NCBI GenBank assembly: GCA_022376465.1
Contig: JACDTU010000007.1
Coordinates: forward strand, 124,001 to 188,000
Reading direction: 5' to 3'
Source of the DNA: Cubamyces lactineus
Lineage: Eukaryota; Basidiomycota; Agaricomycetes; Polyporales; Polyporaceae
DNA: 64,000 nucleotides
Part shown: in pieces, positions 11,038 to 23,399 of the stretch
Position numbering within the stretch: position 1 is the first letter of the stretch
How the letters are laid out: the number at the start of each line of letters is the position of its first letter
Translations under genes and position numbers: made by a program
Notes under the pieces: model-generated
Databases searched by the model: none
Told to the model about the DNA's origin: nothing
Seen by the model: only the letters and a program-made list of their open reading frames with translations

Positions 11038-14000
11038 GAAGCTGCCACATTCCATAGTCCGCTATGACTGCACGTGGAGCAGCACGGATGGCCTCTGTGC
11101 GGATCCGATGCGGTCCCTGACGGCGACGAGGACTGGTTGTCGGCGCTGGCGGCTATACAGTGCAAGTCGGTCGACTAGGAAGGGATAGAATTGGCTGGCG
11201 ATGATGTGTGTCCTGAAGGTCTACACATCAGTATTGTTGCGAATTTGGGTGATCCTGATCGTCTTCGCCCCTGCAGCTCGCCATTCGAAGTCGCAATCAG
11301 TGCTGCTCTCATCAGATGCGTAGACACTGGCATGTGTACTCAGCAAGGTACACCCACAGCCTATCGCTGGCATGCAAGTTCGGGGAGATGAAAGCGAGTG
11401 AACGAGGCTGAATGAGACCACGCCTGTGAGTGCGTTTTGCCCCTACAGAAACCTGATCAGAGATGTACAGAGGTATTTGAACTGCCTGTTGATAAGCTTT
11501 GAGCAAATGCGACTGCTCATGACGGACAATGATAACGACGGGTACTAATGCAATCATACCGCAGGGCCATCGAGACAGAAGGTGTCAAAGGCCGGCCATC
11601 GGCGGGAGCGAATCGCGCGTGCAGGTATAACACAAAGTTCTAACATGTTCGCAGTCGGATACATGACCCAGGCTCAAGCATTCTAAACCATTATCGTAAG
11701 TACGTACAACCCATCATCACTACACTAGTGAGCGATGGAGTGATGTGCTGTGATGCGTCATGGACGCACTAGCTCGTGCCCGTGCCCATGCCTGCCCATG
11801 CTGGGCAAGTCGGCGGCGTGCATCCGGCCAGGGGCGCTAGCATCGAAAGATGCGCTCAGGGCAATTGGTGTCACCGAGCAGGTACGTACAACTACCTATC
11901 TATGCCACCGTCGTTGACAAGTTGTCAAAATGCCAGTGAAGACCGACGAGTCGACGAGATGACCCCGCGCGGGGACTTCTTGAGCTCTCACTCAGGCCCT
12001 CCGCCCTTTCGACGTTCACACGCGCGAACCAGCCATGTTCCAGGGCTGCATCCCCCGTACGCATTGGATGCGAACGGTGTCGGCCTGGCGTAGTACGTAC
12101 AAAGGCACACTTCGCTCAGGGTCGCGCTGCTTGTCAGCGAAGTGCGATCGCCGCTCCACGTCTAGAAGCGGCGACTCAAGGATAGACAGCCTCCGCATCC
12201 CGTGGTACGTTAGAGGGCACCAGCTGGATAGGCTGCTGCGCCCTCGAACGCTTTTGCGAAGCTGGCTAGGAGCATGGTGGCGTTATGCCACTAGGCTGCA
12301 CATAGCGTATCGGTATGACGTACAGTATGCGATCATTTCCGTGCCGGTGTACCGCAGTCATCCGTTGTGCTGGGCTCGTGCTCGTGTCTGCACGCCGAGA
12401 GGCCTGTGAAGGGGGTTTGCTGTGTCCTGGGCGCTGCGCTAGAGACAACTAGCGTTCTGTGCCGCGTCGCAAGTGTCGCTGTCAGTTCGGAGTGCCGGAG
12501 TCGTGATAACCGGGTCCGTGCAGGTCTGTGCTAAATCAACCACGGGATACCGACCCACTGCAAATTCATGCCACCTCACGTAAGTGAACTCGCGCGGCTT
12601 TCTTTCGTGATGTAATGGTATGGCTTGAGACGATCAAGAGCTACCTAGCGAACGAGGATCCAAAGTAGCACGACCTGCAGACGGACTGGTCGAGTATTGC
12701 GAAATCATGGGCAGGACTATGACGTTCCATGAGATTCTGGGATTGCCACGACGATCATGCACGAAGTCGGGATGCACACCAGATCGTCGAGTCCAAGAAG
12801 CATGTCGGATAGGCCGAGCAGAGCTCAAGGTGATTCGGAGTGAGAGCGGGTCCAGGGATGAGTTCGCGTAGCCCGCGAGGTGCACGTACGGAAACGTTAG
12901 CCAAAAAAGCGAGAAGCCACCACCCAGAACGCTGTATCAGAGACAACACTGAGAGGAGAGACCGGCAAGACAGTGCCTCCACTCAGCTGACCTGCATGGA
13001 TCACAGCCTGGGCCAGAGTGTACACAGAAACGGGTGGACATTACACACGACTTTCGCAGAAACGGCACAAGACGAGCACCGTCGACAGCGCTTCCACCTT
13101 CGCCAGAATCCTCCCCGGACCTGCCGCCTTCGCGGGTCAACGTTCACGTCCCGCGGCGCGCTTATGCAAGCAAACTCAGATTCCGATGGACGACGGCTCA
13201 CAGATCCTGGTCACTGGCAACTGCGCATACTCCAGAGCGAGCTCTCAGTCCTGCGCTGAGCTCCCACCGCTAAGCGGGGTAACCAAGGGAACGGGCGTAG
13301 ACGTCGGACATCGTGATGTCCGCCGCGGCGTGAGCATCGCGGCAGCATTTCCAGATTGGCGAGCGCGGCTGGCCGAGTCGACGACCGTCGGGCTGCGACA
13401 CAGGGGCTGCAGGGGCGGGATCTCGCTTGTGCGGGCCATCGCCTCCCGCGCGCTCCCAGGCTCTCCCGCGCTCCAGGACCCAGGTACGTACTAACGTAGC
13501 CGGTCATCATCGACGAGTTCGATCGGGGAACGGAGGGCAGCCACGGCCTCCGAGACCAAGACGGATGTTGGCTGGGAGTTGTGCACGGCGTAGGGAGGAA
13601 CAGAGTCGTCAAGGTCTGAGGCCTGAGGCCTGAGTACTGAGTTGGGAGCGGCTTGAAACTTGATTCTGCACTGGGCTTCATCATCATCACCAGACGACGA
13701 ACCGTGCAGCGCGAGACTCGACCGCGGGCATGCATGCGATGTGCCCGCAATCCACATTCTGTTCCCAGCCTCCGAAGACCGACGACACAGGAAGGAGGGA
13801 AGGCAGAGAGGAAAGCTCCATGCAGAAAGGGAAGAGACGCACACACTGTGATAAATCAGAACGCAGAACGACATGGGCGTTGGAAGCGCGCTAGGGAACC
13901 ACGGCTGGGAGCCTGGAGAAGGCTTGTGAGCGTCTTTACGTCGCATTCGTGCAAAGATGCAGAGCGAGGGCCTGCAGCCGAGGGCTAGTTCGGGAGTGTG

Positions 14001-16519
14001 GAGAACCGACGAGGCGAACAACAACCTAGAGTGATAGAAACGTCAGAGGGAGGGGAAGATGCAAGACGTCCTGAAGACACGGAACGGAGGAGCATACCTG
14101 CGAAGCCAAGTCCACAGCTCGGCGGCCGGGGGCGCGCTGAAGTTTCCTTTACTGGGCAAATCATTGGCGATGACTGAGAAATGATTCGTGAACTGATGGT
14201 CTGCGCCCGGGTGCTTATACCATGTGTCCGGAAGCCCGAAGTAAACTCCGTCAGCCTGCGTCGGGGTCAGAATGCGGTACCGTGAGCATGAACATGTCCG
14301 TCGGGGAGGATGAGGTGCTGTGGAACCTCGCAAGGCCGGGAACGCAAAAGCCGGACGGTTAGGCGTGCCATCGATCGCCAGAAGACCGCATCAGTCGGAC
14401 GCGAGGCGTGCTGAGCAGTCGAGGCGTACGCGCCAGAGCTGGATGTTCGGTAGACTTTACCAGGACGTTCTGCGCTGTGGCCAGATGTGCGATAGCGGCG
14501 GCGCACATGATCAGGGCGCACCTCTGTCAGACGGTGTAGGTGTGAGGTTAGAGAGAGATGCCCGATAGTAGATACGAAGACTTACGGAGAGCCATCGGGG
14601 CCATCCCAGGCCTATCGGCCCCATCCCGCTGTTGTACCTGGTTGATCGTGGCGTGCTATGCACAGTGCCGACCTGTCCAGTGCAGCGTTGACCCAGATTC
14701 TCCACCTTCGTGCTTACGACGGCATTCACAGCCAAAAACGACAGCTAGGACAAGCTAGCAAGGCTAGCGATGCACTAGTGATGAACGATACTGTGGTAAC
14801 CGCAGCGTGTCTGGTCAGGAGTCCGAGCTGCTGTGATGGATACCTTGGAAGAAGGCGTGACCGGAGGGAGTGACTTTCTGCGGGGAATGAGGAGAGCAGG
14901 CGGCGTGCCATGAGGCGTACGGCGTGGATGAGTTAGTCCTCCCGGGTCCGGGAAAGCAAGACTTCCAGAACCGAGATTCCGCAGACCAAGAGTGCACGTT
15001 GTGAATTTGATGACGAAATGCCTACTATCTGGAGCGCGGTTGCAGCCTCGGGCGTCGGGCGGAGCCTGTGGTGAGCCGTAGTATAGCTGAAGCGGTGGAC
15101 TTGCGACCCGTCTTCCGGCGCATCGTGTCGCTAGAACAGTTGGAAGAGACCACGATGCAGAGAAGGGCCTGTGGTGGGAGGATTTTGCAGATCTTGGGCT
15201 TCTGTTCGGCAATACTCACTGTCATGCGTGTGGTAGCCATGGTGAGGACTTGAGGACTGTATGGGTTGCCTCGTCGGAGACAGCGCGCTGGCGTGTTGCA
15301 GCGATTGAAAGATGTAGTTCTGGTCAGAGTGCTATCTGTGCGTCTGACAGACAAGCGATGACGAAGAAGGAGAAATGACACCCGGGCCGGCGGGGAGAGG
15401 GGAGTTGATACGAAGGTTTGATGGCGGAGGGGGAATCAATCGTTGCTAGACCATACGCGTCTATCATCTCTGCCGGCAAACCAAGTTGTTATGTCCGCTG
15501 CGAGGTCGTCGACTCCGTTCGCCCGGACCTGGCATGCAATATGAGAGTAAATGAACGAGGGTGTGAGTGCTTCCCAGCGCATCATTGATTCGACTGTTGG
15601 CGTGGTGAACCTGATTTGCAGTGGCGCCGGGTTCGCACTTGTGGCAACGTCAGCCACATTGCCCAAAACATACGCTAGGATGAAGCCACGGCCGCAGATT
15701 GTATGCCTACGCACCCCTGCGATGCGTTAGATAGAACTTCTGGAGAGGAGACACGAGGATGCACGAGGATGCACGAGGATGCGGAAAGGCCGGCTGATCT
15801 GAGTCGCCCACAAACATCAACTGGCGCAAAGCCTGCCTTGCTAGGTATAGAACAAAGGCACATCCGTACACGTAAGGAAGATGGAAAAAACATACGGTTC
15901 TGTACGTAACAGTGATGGATTGTCAGGCCGAGGCTTGACTTTTTCAGGATGGCGCGAGGGCTGGTGCGTCGTCAGTAAGTGTTAGTTCGTGACCAAGTGG
16001 ACTCGTGCTGATTTTTCTTGCCGCCACGCTCCTCGCAGTGACGAACGTCGGGACGGCGAGGGACCGGGGCACGGGGGAGGAGGCCGGGCTAGCGGAAGCA
16101 TGGGGCTCACATTGGATTCCCGGGCGGGGGACGTCGGGGCATCACCGGCTACGGGATGATCTCGATTTCTCTGTGAGGCGCACCTGGTGGAGGCGAAGAG
16201 GGCAGGCAAGCGTGACGGCGCCGAAATAGAACCCGGGAAATGTGCGAGTGAGAATCCTCCCATCTGCACCTGCATCCAGCCTGCATACAACCCATCGCAG
16301 GTCGTTCTCCTGGGGCCAGCTTCGTCATATACGGAATAGTATCTCGCATCTCCGCATCTCCTTCCTTTTCTCACCGGTGCATACGGCTAATCTCTCACAG
16401 AGCGTCTCGTAACCGCCTACATAAGTGCTCCCCCTTCGCTGCCTAGATGGTTCCTCGTCTACCACGCCCCGCCTCAGCTTTTGCTCTACGCTCTCCCTCG
16501 TACACGGACATTCTACGCC
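11038..16519. other. gene-poor stretch with possible decayed exons
   Basis: About 5.5 kb without a gene I can model. On the minus strand, 14043-14390 (GVYFGLPDTWYKHPGADHQF and neighbours), 13491-13700 and 15436-15714 have coding-like composition, but their frames do not join through acceptable introns. At 15753-15782 a 10-bp unit (ACGAGGATGC) is repeated three times. The last few hundred bases before 16520 are pyrimidine-rich and should contain the promoter and 5' leader of the acyl-CoA oxidase-like gene. Confidence 0.35.
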
Positions 16520-18654
16520 ATGTCTTCCGAGGGCTACCCCCGACGAACGCGCCACCTCCCTCACTCGCCGCTCTTTGCGGAACCAGTCCACTACATGGAT
16601 CATAACAAGCGTGCAAAGCTCTCTTACGAGAAAGCAAAGGCCATCGGCCTTTCCTACGGTACGTTCTCACTGTCAAACGCCGCAGCGTCTCGGCTCTGAC
16701 GCTTGGTTGCCTTCCGTAACTTCTAGACATGACGATTGACGACCTGCTGTCACTCTCGCCAAAGTTTTGGCAGCTCCATAACGACCCTGCAGTCCTCCTT
16801 GACGGCGGCGCAATCACCCTCCTCACCATTCAATACAACCTCTGCGCGGGTACTATCGCTCGCTATGCAAAGCGGCGACCTGAACTTCTCCCTCTCGTCG
16901 AGGATCTTCTCCGCTACCGGAAACAGTACGTCGTGCGACCTCCGCTCCGATGCGCATGCGGTCACTGATCCACATTTACTCCCACAGCGGACAATACATG
17001 ATGACTGAACTCGGCCACGGTCTGGACATCGGAAACATAGAAACGACTGCCACGATGCTTCCATCAGGGGACTTTGTGCTAAACTCACCAACACCAAGCG
17101 CTGCGAAGTACGTCCGTCTTCTTCCGCGTTTCCGTCGTGCATCTGACAAAACCACGATGACAGATTCATGCCACCTACCGTACCCGCAGGGCTTCCCTGC
17201 GTTGCCGTGGTATTCGCTAAGCTCATCGTCAACGGCGAGGACCGTGGCCACCGACCATTCATCGTGCCCTTGAACGATGGCAAGCAAATGTGCACCGGCG
17301 TCCAGTCCAAGTGAGTTTCGTCCTCCCACGCGAGCAGAGACTTGCTCCTCGGCTCCACCATGGATTTGCTGACGTTTTCTTTCAAGGCTGCTTCCCTACC
17401 GTGGGGGTCCGCACCCGCTCACGCACTCGCTTACCACGTTCCGCAACGTCCGTCTGCCTCGGGCAGCACTGCTCGGGTCTCTCGAGAAACCGGCCGATCT
17501 GCACGCAAACCTCATGGACATCATTCACCGAATCACCATCGGAACCATCGCGTTGGGTTGCCTCGCCCTGCCATTCATGCAATGCTATACCACCATCGGC
17601 ACCATGTACTCTCTTCGTCGCCGAATCGGAGGTCCTGGAAGGCAGACACCTATCTTGACCTTCCGCACGCAGCAGGCGCCCATTCTAACAGCTGCCGCGA
17701 ACGCCTATGTCATGCAGGCGCTGCAGCGCTGGGCTATCGAGAAGTTCTGCGACGCCCGTCTCGATGGGCGCGTCAGGCACGGGATTGCTGCTATTTTCAA
17801 GGGCGTCATGGTCCAGCATTCCCAACAGGCCGCGCTCGGTGTGTCTGAGCGGTGTGGTGCGCAGGGTCTCTTCGCGCACAACCAGATGACCTGCTTGCAC
17901 GTAAGTCCCGCTCATCCGAATCCGCCGCCGTGGACGCGAACCTGAGGCTGATGGTAAATTTTCCTTCCAGAACGAAATGCGTGGGATTGCTATTGCAGAA
18001 GGAGATGTGCTTGGCCTCGCGATTCGTACGTGTGGTACTCGTCGCTTCGGGATGATGGATCGTACCCTGACACGTGCATGCGCGCGCATCCCAACAGGAC
18101 TCGTGAACGAATTGCTCATCGGGCGCTACGCCATGCCTCCTCCCGCCGACCCTAATTCCCTTCTCGCACGCCACGAAGCTGGCCTGTTCGCCGACCTCCA
18201 CGCTATCATCAAGGACGTCCCGCACCACCGCAGCGCGGAAGTGAATCGACTCATTCTCCCTCACTGCCAGCCGATGATGGAGGCCATCGGGCACCGAATG
18301 GCATACGACGCGGCGGTCGCGCAGGGCGTGCGGCCAGAACTCGTCGACCTGTACGTCGCGAGCGTCGTCCGGCTCGACCCGGCGTGGTACGCGGAGCACG
18401 CAGGGCTCGGGCGCGCGGCGCAGCACGCGCTCGAGACGCGCGCGATGGACGCCGTGCTCCCCATGCTCGGCGAGCTCGTGAAGGAAATGGACGTGTTCGC
18501 GTATGTGACCGCGCCGATCGTCGAGGATGCGCGGTGGGGCGCGTTCGTTGACGGCCTGAAGACGTTCGAGGGCAACGCCCGCCTGGACGACGTGTTGGCA
18601 CCCCTACGAGGCCCGCTGGGCGTCCAGCCCGAGATGGTGAGGTCTCACCTGTGA
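16520..18654 (+). CDS. acyl-CoA oxidase / acyl-CoA dehydrogenase-like enzyme, peroxisomal
   Basis: Seven exons: 16520-16658, 16727-16925, 16988-17107, 17164-17310, 17387-17900, 17971-18025 and 18098-18654. They join in frame to 576 residues; introns are 56-76 nt. The acyl-CoA oxidase signature TELGHGLDIGNIETTATM is followed by FVLNSPTPSAAKFMPP and by HRPFIVPLNDGKQM, as in the FAD-binding middle domain of acyl-CoA oxidases. The C-terminal helical domain has SERCGAQGLFAHNQM (position of the catalytic Glu and GGHG loop in the family, here modified) and AIAEGDVLGLAIR. The protein ends in SHL, a type 1 peroxisomal targeting signal, so the expected role is the first, FAD-dependent step of peroxisomal beta-oxidation. 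It is slightly shorter than classical oxidases (about 650-700 residues). The modified GGHG loop makes substrate and activity uncertain. Confidence 0.85.
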
Positions 18655-19627
18655 TGCTCGCCCGTCCCGGACTTGCGCCGACGCTCTAGATCTCTGCTGC
18701 TGCATCCCTCTCCCCATCTCCCATTTAAACCGATCTGTCATCCTTTCTTGCTTTCTCTCGCCCCGCACATGACATCTTGCTGAAACACCCTCTACCTCCC
18801 TCTCAAGTACGCTGAACTCGTCCCTGTTGTGCTGAGCTACGTGTTGTAGTGTTGTATTCTAGTATTTCCTTAGTAGCCTCCGTCTACGATGTACACGACC
18901 CCTCATGTTGTAATGATACTCACTGTGCTCTAGCATGCTCTGCTAGTGCTGCCAATGACATGCAATCAATACGATCCCACTAGTGACGACATCTATGTGC
19001 ATGCTTGTATGTGTCCGGTCTTCGGTATGAGCATGGCTCCTGATTGAATCTAGACGCGGGATTCATCCAGGACCCCAGCAAAGATCCCTTCAGCCTTGTG
19101 CATCGTGCCGCCTAGCGAGAATAAACCGAAGGGCCTATAGGAGTAGCTGAAGTTTAGGAGGAGTTCGAACGAAGAATGCATTCCTCGGATGTGCTCTTCA
19201 AGCCTGGGGTGCTGATGCTGCAGTGACTGCTATTGTGTTCATGTAATCTGACAACTCGACAGTCAGTGTGTCAAATTGTCGATACAGGTCGTGAGCTCCC
19301 GCTACCGAGCCACGAGCTTCTACGTCGTCGACATGCCTGTTTGGCTATTAGCGTCTCAACCTGGATGTCTGCTAGGTACATACTCGGCGAGGAGATGGCA
19401 AGCGTGTGATGCAAAACATCCCTACAGGCTTACTCCACGCTACGATTCTCTTCCTTTGCGCGTCGAGAAGACCTTCCATTGCGGCGAGACACGGTTATCC
19501 TTTTGCTTGCTTACAACACCCCGAGGTCATGACCGAGACCTTTCGCATTAACGGAGGGGCTGTTGAGGATGACTGAACGTCTTCGGACATACCAATGGCT
19601 CTCTTGGGCTGTTCGCTGCTCAGGCGG
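18655..19627. other. intergenic between acyl-CoA oxidase-like gene and MDR copy 1
   Basis: AT-richer 3' flank and intergenic sequence with no coding signal. The end holds the promoter of the first MDR gene. Confidence 0.5.
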
Positions 19628-19635
19628 TATAAATA
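19628..19635 (+). promoter_or_regulatory. TATA box of MDR gene copy 1
   Basis: TATAAATA 93 bp upstream of ATG 19721. Copy 2 has TATAAA 92 bp upstream of its ATG, so the promoter spacing was preserved after duplication. Confidence 0.6.
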
Positions 19636-19720
19636 CGAGGATAAACAAAAGCCAAACTTCAGACCCACCCCCATAACTTGCCCCGTCCCCGTCAGACCCC
19701 GCCAGCCCCAATTATTCAGT

Positions 19721-21074
19721 ATGTCTTCAATTCCACAAAAGACCCGTGAATATCGTCTCCCCAAGGCATGATCTACAACCTCGTATAATATCAGAGCGAC
19801 CATTGAATTCGCACAAATGACTAGGCGGATGGCTTCCACAACCTCACCTTGACCGAGGCTCCGATCCCACAGCTCGAGTCGACCGAGGTGCTCGTCAAAG
19901 TTCACGCCGTGTCGCTCCAATACCGCGACCTTATCGTTGCCAAGAGCCAGTACCCGATGCCCCAGAAAGAGAACGTTGTCCCATGCTCGGACATGGCTGG
20001 CGAAATAATCGCCCTTGGCGCCGAAGTCAAGGGCTGGAGTATCGGCGACCGCGTTTCCTCCAACTTTGCTACTGCCCATATCTTCGGCGACGCTACCGAC
20101 GAAGTCAAGGCGACCAGTCTCGGCGCACCCGTGGACGGCGTTCTGACGGAATACAAGGTTCTTCCTGCACACGCCCTTGTGCGCGTTCCCGAGCACTTGA
20201 ACTACGAAGAGGCTTCGACGCTTCCGTGAGTGTCAATATGGGAGTATATCATAGAACTAGCATGGGCTAACCGGGGGCCACTACGTGCAGCTGCGCAGCA
20301 CTGACTGCATACAACGCGCTCATGGGCCCTAAGCCCCTCAAAGGGGGCGATACCGTCCTTGTCCAAGGCACTGGTGGTGTCTCAATCTTCGGACTGCAGC
20401 TCGCCGTTGCATCCGGCGCGACCGTCATCGCGACTTCTTCCTCGGATGCAAAGCTGGAGGTCGCGAAGAAGCTTGGCGCCGCGCATATCATCAACTACAC
20501 GAAGGTGCCAGACTGGGACCAGGAGGTCCTCAAGATCGTGAGTATCCTGTCCTGGTTTCGTGACAGGTTGAATTGGGCTCACCAAGCACACACTAGACCA
20601 ATGGAAGGGGCGTCGACCATATCATCGAGGTCGGTGGGCCTGGCACGCTCATGAAGTCCGTCAATGCCATCCGCTGCGGCGGATCCATTGGCGTTCTGGG
20701 CTTCGTTGCAGGGGTACGTGGACTTTATACCTATCTTCTGAGGAGAGTATGTCTGATAGCTGTATCACAGCTGGCCGATATCAGCATGCTCCCCGTACAA
20801 GTCATCGTCAAGACGATCGTTTTGCACGGTATCCTCGTAGGCTCGCGCGCGCAGTACGTGTCCCATTTGTGTCATTAAGTCCTGTGAATGGCCGTTAGTG
20901 CTCATCACAGCACCATCGCTCAGATTTGAAGACATGAACAGGCTCATCTCCGCGGTCAAGCTCAAGCCAGTTGTCGACAAGGTCTTCAGCTTCGAAGAGG
21001 CTCGTGAAGCATACGAGTATCAGGCTAGTCAGAAGCATGTCGGGAAAGTCGTTATCAAGGTCTCCAAAGACTGA
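19721..21074 (+). CDS. MDR-family NAD(P)-dependent quinone/alcohol oxidoreductase, copy 1
   Basis: Six exons: 19721-19765, 19825-20225, 20291-20537, 20597-20713, 20771-20853 and 20924-21074, giving 347 residues. The N-terminal GroES-like domain holds [13 protein letters not shown] and PCSDMAGEI. The Rossmann domain has the dinucleotide motif [20 protein letters not shown] followed by [15 protein letters not shown]. The position of the first zinc-ligand Cys of true alcohol dehydrogenases is QYRD here, so this is a zinc-free, quinone-oxidoreductase-like member, comparable to fungal 'zinc-type alcohol dehydrogenase-like' proteins. Intron 1 (19766-19824) starts with GC (AAG|GCATGA) instead of GT. 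If it is not spliced, the frame stops after 16 codons. Copy 2 at 22040 has identical exon lengths and a normal GTAAGT there. Either a tolerated GC-AG intron or a crippled duplicate. Confidence 0.82.
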
Positions 21075-21947
21075 AATGACTTTGCTTGAATTGGACACTG
21101 CGGTGTGATTGAATAGAGGAAAGGGGCTGCACTGGCAAGGCTGCGATTATGATGTACTACTGTACCGATGTATGTTGTACTCACGACATGAACAACACTG
21201 CTTGGATTGAGGGCGATCCGACTAGCATTGACCTGAAAAACCGTCGATTATATTCGACCTCGGGGGTGGCTGGAGCCTGGGACGCAAAAGACTGCCAGTG
21301 CCAGCGCGCTTGCGCTGCGTGTGGAGGCCAGTCAAGTTCAGTGAGGTTTGCCTGACGTGCTGTATGTACTTCTTACCCATACATTCGCTAGCACTGATAC
21401 CAGTACACAGTTATGCCAGCGCTGAGCCGTAGAGGAAGCGTACTGTCATCGTGATACCGTTTTAGAAGAGGGGTGGACCAAGTGTATAAGCGTCAACGGA
21501 GTATTATGCGGCGCTTGAATATCCTTATGCGGGTTAAGTTGGTGGTAAAAGTCTCAAGATAAGGGTGGTAAGTAGTGTAGTTGCCGCCCGTACTGACCAG
21601 CCTGCACTAGACATGTTGTGGTTAGATGCGTACCACATCGACACACAAGCCTCGGATGATCGGCTGACAATGCTTGTCTTCTTTCACTCTGAGAGACCTC
21701 AGGACGCCGCAATTACGAACCGACTCCGAGCAAGCATCATAAGTTGGTACAGGCTGCGCTTGTAATGAACGCATGAGCTTCCCGCCGCCATGTCTTCAAG
21801 CCGAAGGCTGAAAGGCTGACACTTTGGTATACGGCTATGCACTATCGTAGCCCTGAGTAATTCCGCAGTCATGGCTTAGTCCTCTAGGGTCATAGGACGC
21901 GACGAAGAACCGAACATAGCCGCACACTACCGGTCGGCGGCGACTGT
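21075..21947. other. intergenic between the MDR duplicates
   Basis: No coding signal or recognisable remnant; contains the copy 1 3' region and the copy 2 promoter. Confidence 0.5.
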
Positions 21948-21953
21948 TATAAA
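21948..21953 (+). promoter_or_regulatory. TATA box of MDR gene copy 2
   Basis: TATAAA 92 bp before ATG 22040, matching the arrangement at copy 1. Confidence 0.6.
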
Positions 21954-22039
21954 GGATTGTAGCGAGTACGACGACGAAGTCTCATCCCCTCATTCCGTTA
22001 CATACACCATAATCCTTCCGTCGACGCATAAGCCAAACA

Positions 22040-23399
22040 ATGGCCTCGATTCCTCTGAGGACGCGCGAATACCGCATCCCGAAGGTAAGTCACCAGAATG
22101 GAGGGCTACGCAGCCGGAGCGCTCACCGTCCTAAACAACCAGGCGGATGGCTTTCAGAGTCTCACCTTGACCGAGGCCCCAATCCCGCAGCTCAAGGCGA
22201 CTGAGGTCCTCATCAAGGTCCACGCTGTATCGCTGCAGTACCGCGATCTGATCATCGCGCGGGGCAAATACCCGAGGCCGCAGAAGGACAATCTCATACC
22301 ATGCTCGGACATGGCAGGCGAGATTGTAGCTCTCGGCGCGGAGATCAAGGGCTGGAATCTCGGCGACCGCGTATCCTCCAACTTCGCCGTCGACCATATC
22401 TTTGGCGACGCCACGGACGAGATCAAGGCGACCAGCCTCGGTGGACCCATCGACGGCGTCCTGACAGAGTACAAGGCCATCCCGGCACATGCGCTCGTAC
22501 GCTTTCCGGAGCACCTCAGCTACGAGGAGGCTTCTACGCTGCCGTAAGTGCACCTTCTGAATCGTGCATGGTCTGAGTAGAGTCCTCATCCGTTCCCGGG
22601 CCTCACCCTAGATGCGCCGCAGTAACCGCATACAATGCGCTTCTCGGCCCCTGCCCATTGAAGGGGGGCGATACCGTCCTGGTACAGGGCACAGGCGGTG
22701 TCTCTATCTTCGCTCTTCAGCTTGCGGTTGCTTCCGGCGCTACCGTGATCGTAACCTCTTCATCCGATATCAAACTCAACATTGCGAAGAAGCTTGGCGC
22801 TGCTCATACCATCAACTATACGCAGACGCCAAACTGGGACGAGGAGGTCCTCAAGATCGTGAGTAGTCTGCCATATGCTCTGCATTAGAACGATTGCGGC
22901 GTATTGATGCGAGTCAATACCATGCAGACCGGTGGAAGGGGTGTCGACCGTATCATCGAAGTCGGAGGCCCTGGCACGCTCATGAAATCCGTCAATGCTG
23001 TCCGTTGCGGCGGTTCCATAGGACTCATTGGATTCGTGGCAGGGGTTCGTTCAGTTTACCCCTCCTTGCTCACTCTGTCTTGAGATAACAGGAACCACTT
23101 CAGCCTGCGGATGTTAGCATGCTCCCCGTGGAGGTCATCATCAAGACGATCCTCCTACGCGGGATCCTCATCGGTTCGCGTACGCAGTACGTTGGACCTC
23201 CTGGTCACCGCGACATGTTCCCGTTCCCATCCCTGTTTGATCTTGCAGGTTCGAGGACATGAACAAGCTCATCTCCACGGCAAAGCTGAAGCCGGTGGTA
23301 GACAAGGTTTTCAGGTTTGAAGAGGCCCGCGAGGCGTACGAATACCTGGCTAGCCAGAAGCACGTCGGCAAGATCGTCATCAAGGTGTCCGAAGACTAA
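22040..23399 (+). CDS. MDR-family NAD(P)-dependent quinone/alcohol oxidoreductase, copy 2
   Basis: Six exons: 22040-22084, 22143-22543, 22612-22858, 22928-23044, 23104-23186 and 23249-23399. Exon lengths (45, 401, 247, 117, 83, 151) are identical to copy 1, again giving 347 residues. The protein begins [15 protein letters not shown] and carries [22 protein letters not shown] and [20 protein letters not shown] (nucleotide-binding loop). It lacks classical catalytic zinc ligands, so oxidation or reduction of quinones or enals with NAD(P)(H) in the cytosol is the likely role; the substrate is unknown. All introns have GT-AG ends. It is a tandem duplicate of the gene at 19721 in the same orientation and faces the antiporter gene tail to tail. 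Confidence 0.92.

Noticed and set aside
13211..13846. 211-codon minus-strand frame and overlapping 177-codon frame
   Set aside because: Two frames compete over the same bases; some segments look coding-like, but I could not join them through acceptable introns.
15436..15714. Minus-strand 92-codon coding-like frame
   Set aside because: Composition is suggestive, but there is no start context, no partner exon and no family.
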